This document shows, one piece after another, positions 10,413-22,465 of a DNA stretch of 64,000 nucleotides. The notes under the pieces are model-generated. The model did no database searches, was not told where the DNA came from, and saw only the letters and a list, made by a program, of their open reading frames with translations. Numbering within the stretch: position 1 is the first letter of the stretch; each line of letters starts with the position of its first letter. Source of the stretch: Calliopum simillimum (taxonomy: Eukaryota; Arthropoda; Insecta; Diptera; Lauxaniidae); the NCBI GenBank assembly GCA_951812925.1, contig OX638370.1, positions 123,084,897-123,148,896 on the forward strand. Direction: 5' to 3'. The position numbers and the translations under genes are program-made.

Positions 10413-11014
10413 CACAGTCCTGCGATGACAAAAAGTATGAGATCAGAGTAAGTAATTTTTATAGATTTTTGCTCGCTGAATCCGAATATGACCTCCGATT
10501 TGCTCCATTACGTCTGAGGTCCGAGTGCAGAAAACGCTATTTTCAAACATATGGCGTACATCCTGAAAGTAGTCTAGTTCACTTTTGGCAGCGGCATTGA
10601 ATAACGCTGAGCATTCTCTTTAAAGCGTACTTTTAGCTTTTCCAATTAGATCATAAGTTTCCGAAGTAAACGTATACAAATTGAATATAGTCCTTAACAG
10701 GGATTAGTGATACTTTTACTTGAATCGATGATATCTAGGAAACTAATAATTCAATTGAAAAAGTTAAAAGTACGCTTTAAAGAAGAAGTTCAGGGCAATT
10801 CAATACCGTTGACAAAAGTGAACTTGACTACTTTCAGGACGCACGCCATATGTTTGAAAATAGCGTTTCTTGCACTTCAAATAAAGGATAACTCGGATCC
10901 CAGACGTGATGGAGCAAATCGGAGGTCATATTCGGATTAAGCGAGCAAAAATTTATTAAAATCACCTAATCTGATTTCATACTTTTTAAACTTTTTCAAA
11001 AACGCCGGACTGTG
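10413..11014. mobile_element. 602-bp imperfect palindrome nested in hAT
   Basis: The outer ends read CACAGTCCTGCG and CACAGTCCGGCG inward, with TTA directly outside each (10410-10412, 11015-11017). The arms stay recognisably complementary for about 250 bp, sharing TTTTTGCTCGC, ATCCGAATATGACCTCCGAT and GCGTACTTTTA. The termini and TTA flank are like those of 380-722. The arm words around 10470-10520 also match the palindrome family near 20 kb and 51 kb. Confidence 0.65.
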
Positions 11015-11073
11015 TTATTTTCACTTAGTGGTTGCTCTTCCCGTTAAGAAGTTGAAGTCTAATTAAATAAGTT

Positions 11074-11280
11074 ATGGAAAGTAGTAGTGAAAACGAATGT
11101 GCCTCAAATCTAAGCCCACCACTTAGACCTACTAAAAGCGGAAAATACAAAAAAGGCTTCAAAAATATAAATCTGAATGGGAAAAAGAGTATGACTGGAT
11201 TACTACAGATCCGCAAAATGTCTATAATGAAAAATGTGAGTAACTCTTTATTTTCTGTCGGAAAAAGTGGCATTGGCCAG
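11074..11280 (+). pseudogene. hAT transposase N-terminal exon remnant
   Basis: The start codon at 11074 opens a serine/glutamate-rich leader. In a shifted frame (about 11160-11240) the sequence reads KYKSEWEKEYDWITTDP and then YNEKC. The original frame resumes at LFSVGKSGIGQ. A W..KEY.W......P.....C ... F.(I/V)G.(G/S)G pattern is typical of the TTF/BED-like zinc-finger start of hAT transposases. The exon ends at a strong splice donor, CAG then GTGAGC at 11281. Two frameshifts mean it is not functional. No catalytic domain is seen downstream, where only AT-rich sequence fills the rest of the element. Family assignment is moderately sure. Confidence 0.6.
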
Positions 11281-11854
11281 GTGAGCTTTTGGCTATATTT
11301 CAATTTCCGTAGCTTCTCGATTTGACAATGTTTTCACATGAAATGACCCAAAATAAGTTGAAAATCTTTTATGAAATTTTTCGTTATCTCTTTTTGTTTT
11401 CGTGATATCGAGACAAAAAGCTTTTAGAGTGCAAGTCTAGTCAAATCTAAATTTTCTTGAAATGTATTTAATATTTTCATATTTTTTAAGCCTTGATATC
11501 TTGGAAACAAAGCGAGATATCGAAAAATTTTATTTAGTTTTTTCAACTTTCTTGGGTCGATTTATAAAAAAATCATCTATTTTCAGTAATGAATTTAAAA
11601 TGGCGCGAAGACGGAAACAGAGCGAGTATCTTACTAATAAAGAATGAGCTTTTGATCTGCATTAATTTAAGTATTGAATGCGACAAAACGTATGACACTT
11701 TTATGCTAGACAAAAAATTAATAAAAATGCAAAAAGTTCTAAAAGGTATAGTTTTACAAAAATAAATAAGCACCAAATATATCTTGTATATTTTTTACTT
11801 TTTCCATGAAATACTATATTTTACCGAAAAAATGTTGGTAACCCTAATTGCAAT

Positions 11855-12500
11855 ACTTAATGGCTATGAATGAGCTTTCTTGGTGCAGTTGAGTTGCTTG
11901 CCTGGATATAGCAACGCTTTAAATTACATTGCTGACTTAGACATAATGATGTAGATAATTACGACGACGCCAGTTGCACTGTTGTTGTTGTTGTTCTATA
12001 GTGTCGGCTTTGAATTTGTTGCTACAAATTGCTGTTGGCTTTTAGTGTGATCTCGCTGCTGCATCGTTGCTCTGATGATGATCTAATGATCTAATCAATG
12101 TGTAAATAGTTGACTCTAAACCTTTTTTCGCAGTTGTTCTTGATGATATTGCAACTTTAGGTTAGAAGATCAAGTGATGACGATGCTCAGTGGCATCGCT
12201 AATGAGAAGGGAAAATGTTGGCACACATCAACATAATACTGGGTGACGTTTTATTATGAGATGCTAATTACAGTTTCAAAGAGGGGTTTCACAATCCAGA
12301 TCTGAAAGTGGCCTCCTTAAATTTTTTAAGTACATATGTGGTTGTGGTTGTTCTCAAATACTCTGATGTCCCTTAAAAGATGTCAGTAATATTTTAGTGC
12401 AAGAACGACCTTATTGCTTTTTTGAATGGTTTGGGTCCTCAACTGTATGTATACTTAACTTTAATTTTCAATTCTGATCGCAAAATGTAACCGAGTCTGT
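11855..12500. other. unassigned sequence
   Basis: This is the continuation of the hAT target DNA. It contains GTTGTTGTTGTTGTT and GATGATGATCTAATGATC runs and looks non-repetitive. No exon is recognised. Confidence 0.35.
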
Positions 12501-12514
12501 TTAGCGACTAGAAA

Positions 12515-12600
12515 GGGGAGGCCTGACGAGAGGGGGGGTAAGGGGGGATTCCCCCGGGCCCGAAGTTTTTTGGAGGGCCCGGACTCAACAAGAAATTAAT
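12515..12600. repeat. GC-rich GGGCCCG transposon-end-like block
   Basis: A block of G- and C-runs (GGGGGGATTCCCCCGGGCCCG, then GGAGGGCCCGG) stands out from AT-rich surroundings. A second such block lies at 15045-15125, and further GGGCC words occur at 12660-12960. These resemble terminal parts of fly DNA transposons, but ends and duplications could not be fixed. The family is unknown. Confidence 0.35.
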
Positions 12601-13278
12601 AAAATTTGTAGTAGTTTTTTGCAAGCTTGAACACAATACATGAACTTGAGAAAAAGCACGGGCCCGCACAATTATTATTATTTTTTTTTTTTCAAAGGAG
12701 AAAAAAAAAAGATTATACATTGTCTGATTTCTTGAGCTTTTTGGTAAAATCTAATAAGTTTTTTTTTGTTTAAATTAACTTACTTTATATTCATTCTAAG
12801 TACTACACTTATATGTACATTATTTTCCATAATTTTTTCCAAGTTTGTGCTTCTAAGCTTGCTTGTGATTTACGGGCCTTCACGGGCCTCTAAGCTTAAG
12901 CCTTTTGTGGTTAGGTTAGAAAGGCCGAGCCCGACGTTGGAAAGTAAAGCCCCGCGGGCCAAGAAAAAACCCGAACCCGTGCCAATCTTTACACTCAACT
13001 ATAAAAAAATAGAATTCATAAAATTAATATCCTTTTACACGCTTCATAACTTAAAAACTGGAAGGTACCGAATCCTGCCTTTAGTAAAATATTAAATTTA
13101 ATTCTTAAATTGAAGTATTTAAGAGAAAAAAAATTAAAAAAGTTATCGGTTAGATCTTTCTTATTCCATCTAAAACTTAAAATGGCGATTTCCCAAATAC
13201 ATATGTAAAATTGGCGTTATGAGACCAAAACGATAAGGTTTCAAAAAATTTCGAAAATTAAAGATAGACTTAAAAATG

Positions 13279-14845
13279 GCAATCCGCTTTAACTTTCGCC
13301 GTAACTTCGAAACTACTGATCTTTTCAGAAACATTCTTAAATAAACATTTGTGGAGAGTTACTAGGCCAACCAACATTATCTTAGAAAGAAAGTAAAATT
13401 TATTGTACAAAAATAGCAATTTTTTAAGAAGTTTTGTGACTTTTTTTCTAGAAATTGGTTTTTTGTAATTTTTAAAGAGCGGAATATTTGTACGGAAAAT
13501 CTTATGTTGAAGGGAATTAAATTATTTAGGGGAAGGTAACCGGCTGTGGGCCGTCACCGGTTGTGGGCCACCCCTTGTATTTTTTGAAGTTTATAAAATA
13601 TGACAGATCTGAGTATGAGGTTATGTGTACATTGACAATTGACAGTATTAGTGCAAACACTGAAGTGAAAGGACGCATCTGACCCGCAGCTGCAACAAAA
13701 CAAAAAAAATTGACGAAGAAATTTTCAATAAAGTAATTTCTGAAGATTTTGCGAGTGTGATAAAGCGAAGTGAAATATTGCAAAGAGGTGAGTGGTATGA
13801 ATTTTTATTTGCGTTAAATTTTCCGATTTTATATCGAGTTTGCTCAAAATTTTTCGCCACGAGAATTTTGCCAGTCACTTAAGGGATGGCTGCCGTTACC
13901 GGTTGTGGGCCACCATGTTTTTTGCATGAAAATTATTGCAAATCAATGTTCCTCGCACCAATTTGCAGCGAATTCGATCAAATGCAACGGTGGCTGCGAT
14001 CGGCTAGTGCATTTGAAATGCGCTGCTATAAAAAAGAGCTAGTATACATGCAAAAATTGCGAACCCGATAATTTGAAAAAGCCACATTTTCTTGATGTTT
14101 TTTCACCACTAGAGGCTTCATTGATAAATAAATTTTGATAAAACATATTTCTTTACTGGTTTTTTTTTTTCATAATTTTGCATTTGAAGTGGATTTTTCA
14201 GGGTGGCCCACAACCGGTTATAATTTTTTTTTTGTCAAAAAACAAGCCCTTTACAAAATTTATAAAAAAAATTTTTTGTTGAAAAATTATAGAAAAATTG
14301 TTTATGCCGCTCTAGTACAGACTATCGAAAAATTCGATTGTCGAGCTCGCCACCCAGGAAAAAATTTAAATCAGTGAACTCCAAAAAGGTTTTAAAATGT
14401 GCTAGTAAGTAGTCTTGCAAGATTTAAAGGAAAATCATACAAGACCATTTCATATAAAACTAGCAAAAAAATTTCTTGCTTCCAATAAAGTAGAAAAAAT
14501 TAAGTACTGCATTTTTCTAATTTTGAGAAAAGTTCTATTCATTAAAAATTAATATTTTTAATTAATTTTTTCTATTTAATTAATTTACCTTCATTTAATT
14601 TCTTACAATATAGAATTTCCAGAACAAATATTCCGCACTTTAAAATTTACAAAAAATCATTTTCTAGGCATGAACATTTTCTTAAATAATTGCTATTTTT
14701 GTATCAAAACAGCAACAAGTTTAATTTTTTGACCGAAATCTTCTAACAAGACAATATTTGCCTAGATATTTTCTACAAAGTTTGACTTAAAGACATCTCC
14801 GAAAAAACCAATAGTTTCGAAGTTACGGGCAGTTAAAAAAAATTG
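13279..14845. mobile_element. 1.57-kb imperfect foldback
   Basis: The left arm (13279-13525) and right arm (about 14590-14845) are inverted copies sharing GTAACTTCGAAACTA, AAAAATAGCAATT, TTTTCTAGAAATTGG-like and GCGGAATATTTGT. The outer ends fade without a clear terminus. The central part is occupied by the GGTTGTGGGCC element starting at 13529. Confidence 0.55.
13529..14225. mobile_element. element with repeated GGTTGTGGGCCACC word, partial
   Basis: It begins GGGGAAGGTAACCGG after TA (13527-13528). ACCGGTTGTGGGCCACC occurs at about 13556 and 13898, a variant GGCTGTGGGCC lies at 13543, and an inverted copy GGTGGCCCACAACCGGTTA lies at about 14201. The matching far terminus was not found, so the right limit is the last word copy. 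No coding capacity is recognised. Confidence 0.45.
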
Positions 14846-14849
14846 CTTT

Positions 14850-15410
14850 TTTTAGTACATTTTTCAAGCTTTAATCGCAGACCGGCTCAAACCTTATTTT
14901 TTGACCTTTATTTTATGAATATGACCAGGAAGCAAACAGAATCACAACTTTACACATTTCATACATCTCGTGGGCATCCTTGCGTTTACGGAAAAACAAT
15001 ATTCGCTCGACGATGTGATAGTCTCGAATAAAAAAAAAACCAAGCAGTGGAGGGGGCCCGGTATACAATTACCGCCGGGCCCGGATTTTCTCTCCAAGCC
15101 CCTGGAAAGGGGACTTACGGCTTTCTCCCACAAATCACTTCTTATTTGTCATTCAACAAATTTTACAAATTTCTTCAATTTGAGGTATTATTACACAAAC
15201 TATTGAAGTAGCTATTATTTTAAGTGTCATTTATGTAATCAAGTATATATAATAGCATAAGTCATAAGATATTATTTCTTATAATTTGCTTATTTTGTTA
15301 GTACACAGTACAAATTTAAGTTTAATTTTAAAACCAAAAAAAGTATTTATATAGAACAATGCCAAAAAAAAATTTTAATTTTAAACTATAATATTTTGGA
15401 ATAAATAATA
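14850..15410. other. unassigned, with GC-rich block
   Basis: Contains the second GGGCCCGG block (15045-15125: GGGCCCGG and CCGGGCCC as a small palindrome), then AT-rich sequence. No gene recognised. Confidence 0.35.
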
Positions 15411-15413
15411 GTA

Positions 15414-16544
15414 CAGTCATTTGGTAGTTTTACCTGGAAAGTTTTGCGGGATTTTTGCAAATGAGTTATTTTATAGATTTCGATGTGCTCTTTCAGAATT
15501 TCAACTTTGCTACCTCGAGTCGTGTTCGCTCGTGCCGCCATATTGGAAAAATGGCGTCCAAAATCAGTTTCTTACAAATATTTCTTTAACGGTTACATTA
15601 AGAGAAAAATATTGTGGCGCAATATTGTAGCCTATAAAATTTTCTATAAAAATGACATTTGAACTGTTTCCGTACGACTTATAACTCAGGAGATATCCTA
15701 ATTCAAAATTCGAAAAATGCATGCCGCTGATGAGTAGGCACAGTGATGTGTTGAGCTTAAAATTACGAAAAATCATGAACGGTGAGTCAGACGTTCAAAG
15801 TAAAAATATCTGTTAATAGGGAATCACTTGCACTATAAGCTACATATTTTTTTTTTTTTTTTTTATATTACCTATAGTTTAGGAGATATTTTTTTAACAA
15901 ACCCGAAATTTAGAAATAAACCGTATTTTCCAAAATCTCCAAGATGGTTCGTTTTAGAAAAAACAGCGCATAGTACAATGTTCAATTTTGAATGGTTTTC
16001 AAGTCACGATATCTCAAAAAGGGTAAGTCTGACGAAAAAACAGTTCGAAAAGGCCCTTATAGCGAATTGAACGTTCTACAAAATGCCTGAAAAGTTTTTT
16101 TTCTGGGACGAAGCGTTTTGGACCTATTTTGAAAAATTGGTTTTTACAAAATTTTAGGTTTGTTAAAAAAATATCTCCTAAACTATAGGTCATATGAAAA
16201 AAAAAATAGTATGTAGCTTATAGTGCAAGTGATTCCCTATTAACAGATATTTTTACTTTGAAGTTATAAGTCGTACGGGAACACTTTGAAGGTAATTTTT
16301 ATAGAAAATTTTATAGGCTACAATATTGCGCCACAATATTTTTCTCTAAATGTAACCGTTAAAGAGATATGCGTAAAAAACTGATTTTGGACGCCATTTT
16401 TCCAATATGGCGGTGGGAGCGAACACGACTCGAGGAAGCAAAGTTGAAATTCTGAAAGAGCACATCGAAATCTATAAAATAACTCATTTGAAAAAATCCC
16501 GCAAAACTTTCCAGGTAACATCATTTTGTTCTCCCAAATGATTG
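15414..16544. mobile_element. 1.13-kb foldback element, TA flanks
   Basis: The ends read CAGTCATTTGG and CAATCATTTGG inward, with TA outside both (15412-15413, 16545-16546). The arms are long and highly similar, sharing ACCTGGAAAGTTTTGCGGGA, TCGATGTGCTCTTTCAG, ACTCGAG-containing blocks and AATATGGC. The left arm has about 110 bp extra between roughly 15670 and 15800. A spacer of roughly 200 bp separates the arms. No transposase is present. Confidence 0.75.
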
Positions 16545-16613
16545 TACCTACTATAAAGAGAGAGAAAAATGAAAAAAAAAAATTTTAATTTTAAATTATA
16601 ATTGAAAAAAAAA

Positions 16614-17238
16614 ACTAGTAAGGGTGGTATCTTTGGCCTGGCCAAAAACTAAATACCCTTCACTGCATTTCAAGTATATTATTAGAAGAGTATAAGAACC
16701 AATTGCTTATATGGGAAGTGTCACGGCCTTGCCTCCGAGCTTACCTTGATTTTGCGTAGATCTTGCATTTACTGTTCTGAGTGTTTGAGTAAAATTCGGT
16801 TAGGTTTTCTTAAAGAAATCTTTCAGTATAGCATTTTGAAACTTTTGCTTATATGGGAGGTGCCTCGCCCTCTAATCCTACTTCGCATACTTTAAGCTCA
16901 GAGTTTACAATTAATGTTCTTCGTGTTTGAGTGAAATTTGGTTAGATTATCTCAAAAAAACACTTTCATTATATAATTTTGAAACTTTTGCTTATATGGG
17001 AGGTGCCACGCCCTCTTGTTCAAGTTTACCTAGATCTTGCGTATAGCTTGCTTGAGTTTAATTTGTATTTCCAAACACACCCAGCCAGCAAGCCACCAAG
17101 CCAGCCAGACAGACGGACATGGCTATATCGACTCAGGAGGTGACGCTGATCAAGAATATGTATACTTTTCTATATCTGCCACGCCTCCTTCTCTGCGTTA
17201 CAAACGGAAGGGCAAAGTGAATATACCCTGGGTGTAGG
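16614..17238 (-). mobile_element. mini-me-like repeat, copy 1
   Basis: One end reads ACTAGTAAGGGTG...TTTGGCCTGGCCAAA; the other ends in ACCCTGGGTGTAGG. Near the latter lies a conserved core with CTGATCAAGAATAT and GGACATGGCTATATCGACTC, bordered by a TA-rich stretch and a CAGC/CAGA run. A core between a TA-type and a GTCY-type microsatellite is the layout of the dipteran mini-me element. The other half has tandem ~125-bp units containing GCTTATATGGGAGGTGCC. The 58475-59273 copy matches end to end in inverse orientation. Confidence 0.7.
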
Positions 17239-19000
17239 GTGTACAAATGATTAGTTTTTTGAATTTAAAGTTATTTTAGGATTGTTTTTAAGCCACTTTG
17301 GAATTAGAAAATTTAAAAAACTAAATGGTTTAAAATTATTTTTTGTAATAAAATTGAAACCTACCGGAATAAATTTCAGCCTCTTTTGGAAAAAATTTTG
17401 AATTTAATACCAAAACAGTTTAAAATCAATACCGAATGGAATCAAAAGTAAACTATAATTTTTTACTGTGTACGTATAAATTAAATAAAACTGTTTTTTA
17501 ACGTTTACGAGTATATGAAGGGTATGGAAACAAAGGAGACTATCTCCACTTTTTTCATGAACGTGTCTGAAAGTTTTTGGATATTTGGAGCCGACTGACG
17601 ACCATCTTTCAAGACCTTGCATTTAACGGCCACCCACAATCACATATATACAATATCAGCAACCATTTTTAGGCATTGAATGGTTTAGACCTAGGGTCAA
17701 ATCGACTCATCCGTGAACGTACAACTCGTGAGGTAAAATCATGTGTTTCACATGTATTTCGCATTAATAAGTTTACTACAAATATTGTACGTTCACTGAT
17801 GCTGTTGAATCCACGTTCGATGGAAAACGTTTATCTCCGCATAAAAAAATTATGAAACTTCTATGCCGGAAAACAACGTTTTCTACACTGACAATGATAA
17901 CTCAAAATCTTGTCCTGATGGTCCAAATTCGATATCAATTTAAGCTACGGATGGATTCGATAATTCATAATAAGAGAAAGATAGCTCCACATTCAGACAT
18001 CACAATGGGCCTTTAAGGGCATCGGATTTTATTGCAGATCGAAGAAAATATAAGCGTGATTTATAAAATCAAAGGCTTCTTATCAATCATCGAACAGCAT
18101 AAACGGGGAGATCACAAGCCCTAAAAGTTCATGTTTAGAAAACTTAAAATAATTTGATTTATTCTATCACTCAAACTTGTAAAGCAAATGACCATGTAAA
18201 CATACATATGTTAATAGGAGAAGCTTAGCATTAAATGAAATTTTGAAACTATGTATTCAAATAATGGGTGATTAATAAACGTATCTGGTATATACATAAG
18301 TATGCGGTATCAGCGTGTGATCTTTAAAAATAAAATACAACTTGCGTTAAGCAAAAGCGGCCAATACCGTTTTTTGTTAAACTCAAATTATTAATGTTCT
18401 TAAAGACTATAAAGATGTATAAAAGCAATAGAATTTGACACAACATTCGTATGTACACGTATATTTATGTATTCAAGGTTGATGGAAACAAAAGCGGCAC
18501 CAAAAAGAAATCACAACACACAGTAATTATGAATTTGTTGCAACGATAGGTTGGGATTTAATAAAATCTATAAATTTTTGCTCGTCAAAATGGTTCCAGT
18601 TGTTATACCATAGTAATCTTGGCTTGTAATTCATAAATTCATAAAATGAATTGTGTTGTATGAGAAGATTTTTTTTACTTTTTTTTTAATCTCTATAAAT
18701 AATATTACAATTAATTCTTCATAAGAAGTTGTATTAAAATTCTATACGTACTGAATTAAATTTTTCAACACTCAAAAAAATAAATGGATTTTGACTTGGA
18801 TTACAAAATCGCAAAACTCTGCGAATTGCGTAAGGCTTTTTGAATAAAACTTTTTTTAGTAGGATTTCAAATCATTCAAGTTTATTTTCCAGTTCATTAA
18901 ATTTAAAAGTCTTTTCTGGTTTTTTTGTTTTATTAGTTTCAGTGAATGACGTAACTCACTAAAATTTCTTTTGGAAAATTTTTAGTTGAAATTGTTTTTA
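17239..19000. other. unassigned sequence
   Basis: No tandem or inverted repeat is evident. Around 17580-18130 the base composition is more mixed, but I found no frame with a recognisable domain. Treated as noncoding. Confidence 0.35.
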
Positions 19001-19009
19001 AAAAACGCA

Positions 19010-19260
19010 AATTAAACATAAATTTTTGTTTGTCTCAGAGCTCTGTACATACTTATCAAATCTCCTCCTTGTGCGTTAAATATTTTCGGAGGTATGATGA
19101 AATAATTTTTATGGGAGCTTCGTACTCCCATTTTTCTCAGTACAAAGTATTTGTCTTGGTGCTTTTTACAAATATACCAAATCTCATCCATGTACATTAA
19201 ATAGTTTCCGAGATATGATGATTTGATTTTTTGGCTCACGGTGGACATTTCTGTGGAAAT
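19010..19260. repeat. diverged ~120-bp direct duplication
   Basis: Two copies (about 19040-19100 and 19165-19225) share ATATACCAAATCTC-like, GTTAAATA and CGGAGGTATGATGA / CGAGATATGATGA. Confidence 0.45.
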
Positions 19261-19990
19261 ACCCATATTCCAATAATGGCACTAACATTGACGGGTGCTG
19301 ATTAGTAAACATAATTCAGGTTTGCTGAGTTCAATGCTCATAGTCAGTTTTACGGTTTTGATTTGGTTTTCGAGATATTTGGGTTTAAAAATTATTTACA
19401 TGCCACTTTTTCTAAGATTATAAGGTTTTACTTTAATATTTGCAAAAGTTATAGTCATATTAAGCAAGTAAAAACAAGTAAAAAATATATAATAAAATGA
19501 AGAATTTAGACTGAATTGAACCGTTATATGAGCCGTTCAAAATGACAATGAAACGAGGCAAAAGTAATGTCATATAAATTATGTGCCATAACGATCGGTT
19601 ATTTGGTCGATATAATTTTTTCAACTTAGTCTCAACAATTCCAAATCATCAAGTAAATTTTTTGTGAAAACAGAAATGAATTTTATTCATCCGTAACAAA
19701 ATGTCGGCCAATTAATATTACTTTTGCCTCGTTTTGGAGTTCCACCATTCTCATTTTGAATGTCTCATATGTTGAATAAATGGTTCAAATAGACCAAAAA
19801 TTACGTGTATTTGGGTATTTTTGCGTATAATTTTCAAAACCAAATATTGAGGAAGACAGAACCAAACAGTAAAAATAACTTATACACCAAAGTCTGCGTG
19901 CTCTAATTGTATTTACTGCTCAGGACCCATCAATGTTAGGAAAGAAAATGTGTCCGATTCGAGCACAGTGGTTTCAGCCGATATATAGAA
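19200..19990. repeat. old palindrome with a MITE at its centre
   Basis: The flanks of the central MITE are weakly complementary: AACATTGACGGGTGCTGATTAG (about 19284) matches the reverse complement of sequence at about 19910-19940, and a GTTTT...ATATTTGGGTTT block matches near 19840. This is an old foldback, moderately supported. Confidence 0.4.
19526..19770. mobile_element. 245-bp MITE
   Basis: The ends read ATATGAGCCGTTCAAAATGA and ATATGAGACATTCAAAATGA inward. Just inside, both arms carry AAACGAGGCAAAAGTAAT. A related fragment at 27012-27093 shares GGCAAAAGTAATGTC and the following ~70 bp. Confidence 0.6.
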
Positions 19991-20104
19991 AACTGATTTT
20001 CGCACTTTGGCCTGAATATAATGAACAAGTTAATTATGTGTAAAAAGTGTATAATTTTCTTCCACAAAATTTTTGTCTGGCAAACAGTTTTTCTCTATCT
20101 ACAA

Positions 20105-21084
20105 CACGGTGCTTGTGGGAGAATTTAAATCAAATTTTGATGTACCTCGGATTTTTTTGTATATTCTTATTATAGATGTCAATAGAAGTTATTCTATGCA
20201 AAAAATAAAATTATAGAGGTGGCGCTTTTTTAAAGATAATCCCTTTTCCAATTGGGGCATTTTCCCATACAAAAAAATAAAATTTTTTTTTAACTACATT
20301 AAACAAAAATCAAAATAATCACATTCGATGTGTTTTGCGATGCTACACGCGAATCCGACCTCAGAATTGCTCTATCGTGTATAGTTTCTGAGATATTCTA
20401 ATCTAAAAGCCGAAAAAAGTCGTTATTTGCCATGTTTTGAACATGTTTAAAATGTGAAAGAAATTTTAATTTCGTTAAATCTGGTAAACAACTTTGAAGT
20501 CCTGATCTTTGCCTTTAAAACCTAATTTAAATTATGTTGGTATCTTTTTTTTCGTCAAAGATATCCTAACCTAAAAAGACACAAAAGTGCAAAAAACCCG
20601 TTTAGCCAATATTTCGGTCTACGATATCTCTTAGAAGCATGAAGATATAAACATAATTTAAATTAGATTTTAAAGGAAAAGATCATGACTTCAAGTATTT
20701 TAACCACATTTAACGAATAAATGATATGTTACATAGTTATATAGCTTCAAAGCATGGCAAAAAACGACTTTTTTCGGCTTTTAGATTAGAATATCTCAGA
20801 AACTATACACGATAGAGCAATTCTGAGGTCGGATTCGCGTGTAGCATCGCAAAACACATCGAATGTGATTATTTTGATTTTTGTTTAATGTAGTTAAAAA
20901 AAAAAATTTTGTTTTTTTGTATGGGAAAATGCCCCAATTGGAAAAGGGATTATCTTTAAAAAAGCGCCACCTCTATAATTTTATTTTTTGCATAGAATAA
21001 CTTCTATTGACATCTATAATAAGAATATACAAAAAAATCCAAGGTACATCAAAATTTGATTTAAATTCTCCCACAAGCACCGTG
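20105..21084. mobile_element. 980-bp foldback, 20-kb palindrome family
   Basis: The arms match from CACGGTGCTTGTGGGAG inward for well over 300 bp with very few differences, including CAATTGGAAAAGGGATTATC and AATTGCTCTATCGTGTATAG. ACAA lies directly outside both ends (possible 4-bp duplication). The centre carries ATATCTC/GATATC words shared with 23040-23400, 51440-52740 and 63120-63430. No coding frame. Confidence 0.75.
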
Positions 21085-22108
21085 ACAAAAGAGCACGATA
21101 TTTGCAAAATATTGATTTTTCACTTTGGGATAGATTTCGCCGGGCTGGCCGACTGGATAAGAAATCGGCCATCTAGCATCTATTCCACATAGCAAACTTA
21201 TATCGAAACACGATGAGTCATATGATATGTATGTATTCTGGAATCTTTCCGCTTTTAATTAATGTGTACAATTTTATTATATGATCGCATCACATCAGCG
21301 CCGATCAAAGGGGATCGACACGGCAGCTGTGCTGATTGTGTTGTTGTTGAAACTTTGATGATTTTTTTATCTAGCATTAAAATCAATGTATGCTGTGTTC
21401 TATGGAAACACACCGAGAGAAAAACCTTTTAGTATCTGTCATCTTCCTATATTTTTGAAGTGAAAAACACAAAGAAGAATGCGATCCTTGCTTTAATAAC
21501 GGATCAACAGTAATACATAACAAGGCCATAGGAATCTTAAACTTTTTATGACAATTCACTATTGCAGGGGTTTTCAAACGTTTTTGGTCATGGCCCTTTT
21601 TCAAGATCCCCTCTTCAAAAATGCAAAAAAAAAAAATTTATCATTTCAAAAGTTAAAAGGTAAGGTTTATTAAGGAATATCATGGCTATCTGGTGCACGG
21701 TGGTTTTTAAAAAATTTTAACTTTTTGAAATACCACCAGCGATTTTTTTCGGGGATAATGTTGGGGGACCCTTCTAGTATCTAAATCTGCAAACTGCGAA
21801 ATCGAACGTCCAGCCGTTTTTTTTTTTCGACATTTTAGTTTTTTTAACGATTTTTGAGTATGTCTCGGTGTTTATATACATATTATGTACACATATATAT
21901 GTATATCCCACTAGCAATTGAATTCAATACTGAAAATGGCAATTGAGTTGGTAATAACTTGCGGGGCAAGAGACGAGGATGATTGTTTAAGTTCTGAATA
22001 TTTCAGCGAGTTGGTAATAAGACAATTATTGCTGCGATTTTTTTTTTGTTTACTTTTGCTCTAGTTATGAAAAACGTAAGCGAGTTGGTAATAGCCCACT
22101 AGCAAAAA

Positions 22109-22365
22109 CAAAATAAGTCAATAAGTCAGCTTCGCAAGAGCGCGAGGATGGAGCAGTGGTCTAGCGACTGGCACTGCGATTGAAAGTTAGTTGTAGCAAC
22201 CGTGAGGTCCTCGGTTCAACTCCGGCCCAGACCAAACACAAAAGTTTTTCAACTTGCAATTTTTCAATTATAATTAATTTAGTAAAATAAAAATAATTAT
22301 AGTTACATCAATATGATGAATCTTTGTGGCGAAAGACGTAAAATTGCAATCAAAAATAAATTTTT
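22109..22365 (+). mobile_element. tRNA-derived SINE-like unit, solo copy
   Basis: The head resembles a tRNA gene with an A-box-like TGGAGCAGTGG (22149-22159) and a B-box-like GGTTCAACTCC (22213-22223), the internal promoter of RNA polymerase III. A tail of about 130 bp follows, AT-rich and ending in a TCTTT...AAAGA hairpin (about 22321-22335). The same unit, in the same order, is in both arms of the foldback at 40352-41974. It is not a functional tRNA: the acceptor ends do not pair and the anticodon region is unclear. Confidence 0.65.
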
Positions 22366-22465
22366 AAAAATATTCAATTAGTTATGTAACCCTTGTATGC
22401 GAGTTGTTCACATCTGAGTTTTCAATGACATCGCTGTGTTAAAATTCAGCGATGCGGTAATAGGT

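Larger units (their letters stand above)
10057..11846 (+). mobile_element. 1.8-kb hAT element with 8-bp target duplication
   Basis: Terminal inverted repeats are TAGGGTTGCCAAC and TAGGGTTACCAAC (12 of 13 match). The 8-bp ATTGCAAT is duplicated exactly at 10049-10056 and 11847-11854. The word TACTATAT, in both orientations, is repeated several times just inside the left end and once near the right end, as expected for hAT subterminal sites. A broken transposase N-terminus lies at 11074-11280, and a separate palindromic element (10413-11014) has inserted upstream of it. The flanking DNA looks non-repetitive. Confidence 0.85.

Noticed and set aside
12508..12720. GC-rich block as a CpG island or rRNA fragment
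   Set aside because: It consists of G- and C-runs with GGGCCC words, like transposon ends seen again at 15045; no rRNA similarity recognised.
22138..22234. Possible tRNA gene
   Set aside because: A- and B-box words are present but acceptor ends do not pair, the anticodon arm is unclear, and a shared tail follows in all three copies, as in a tRNA-derived SINE.
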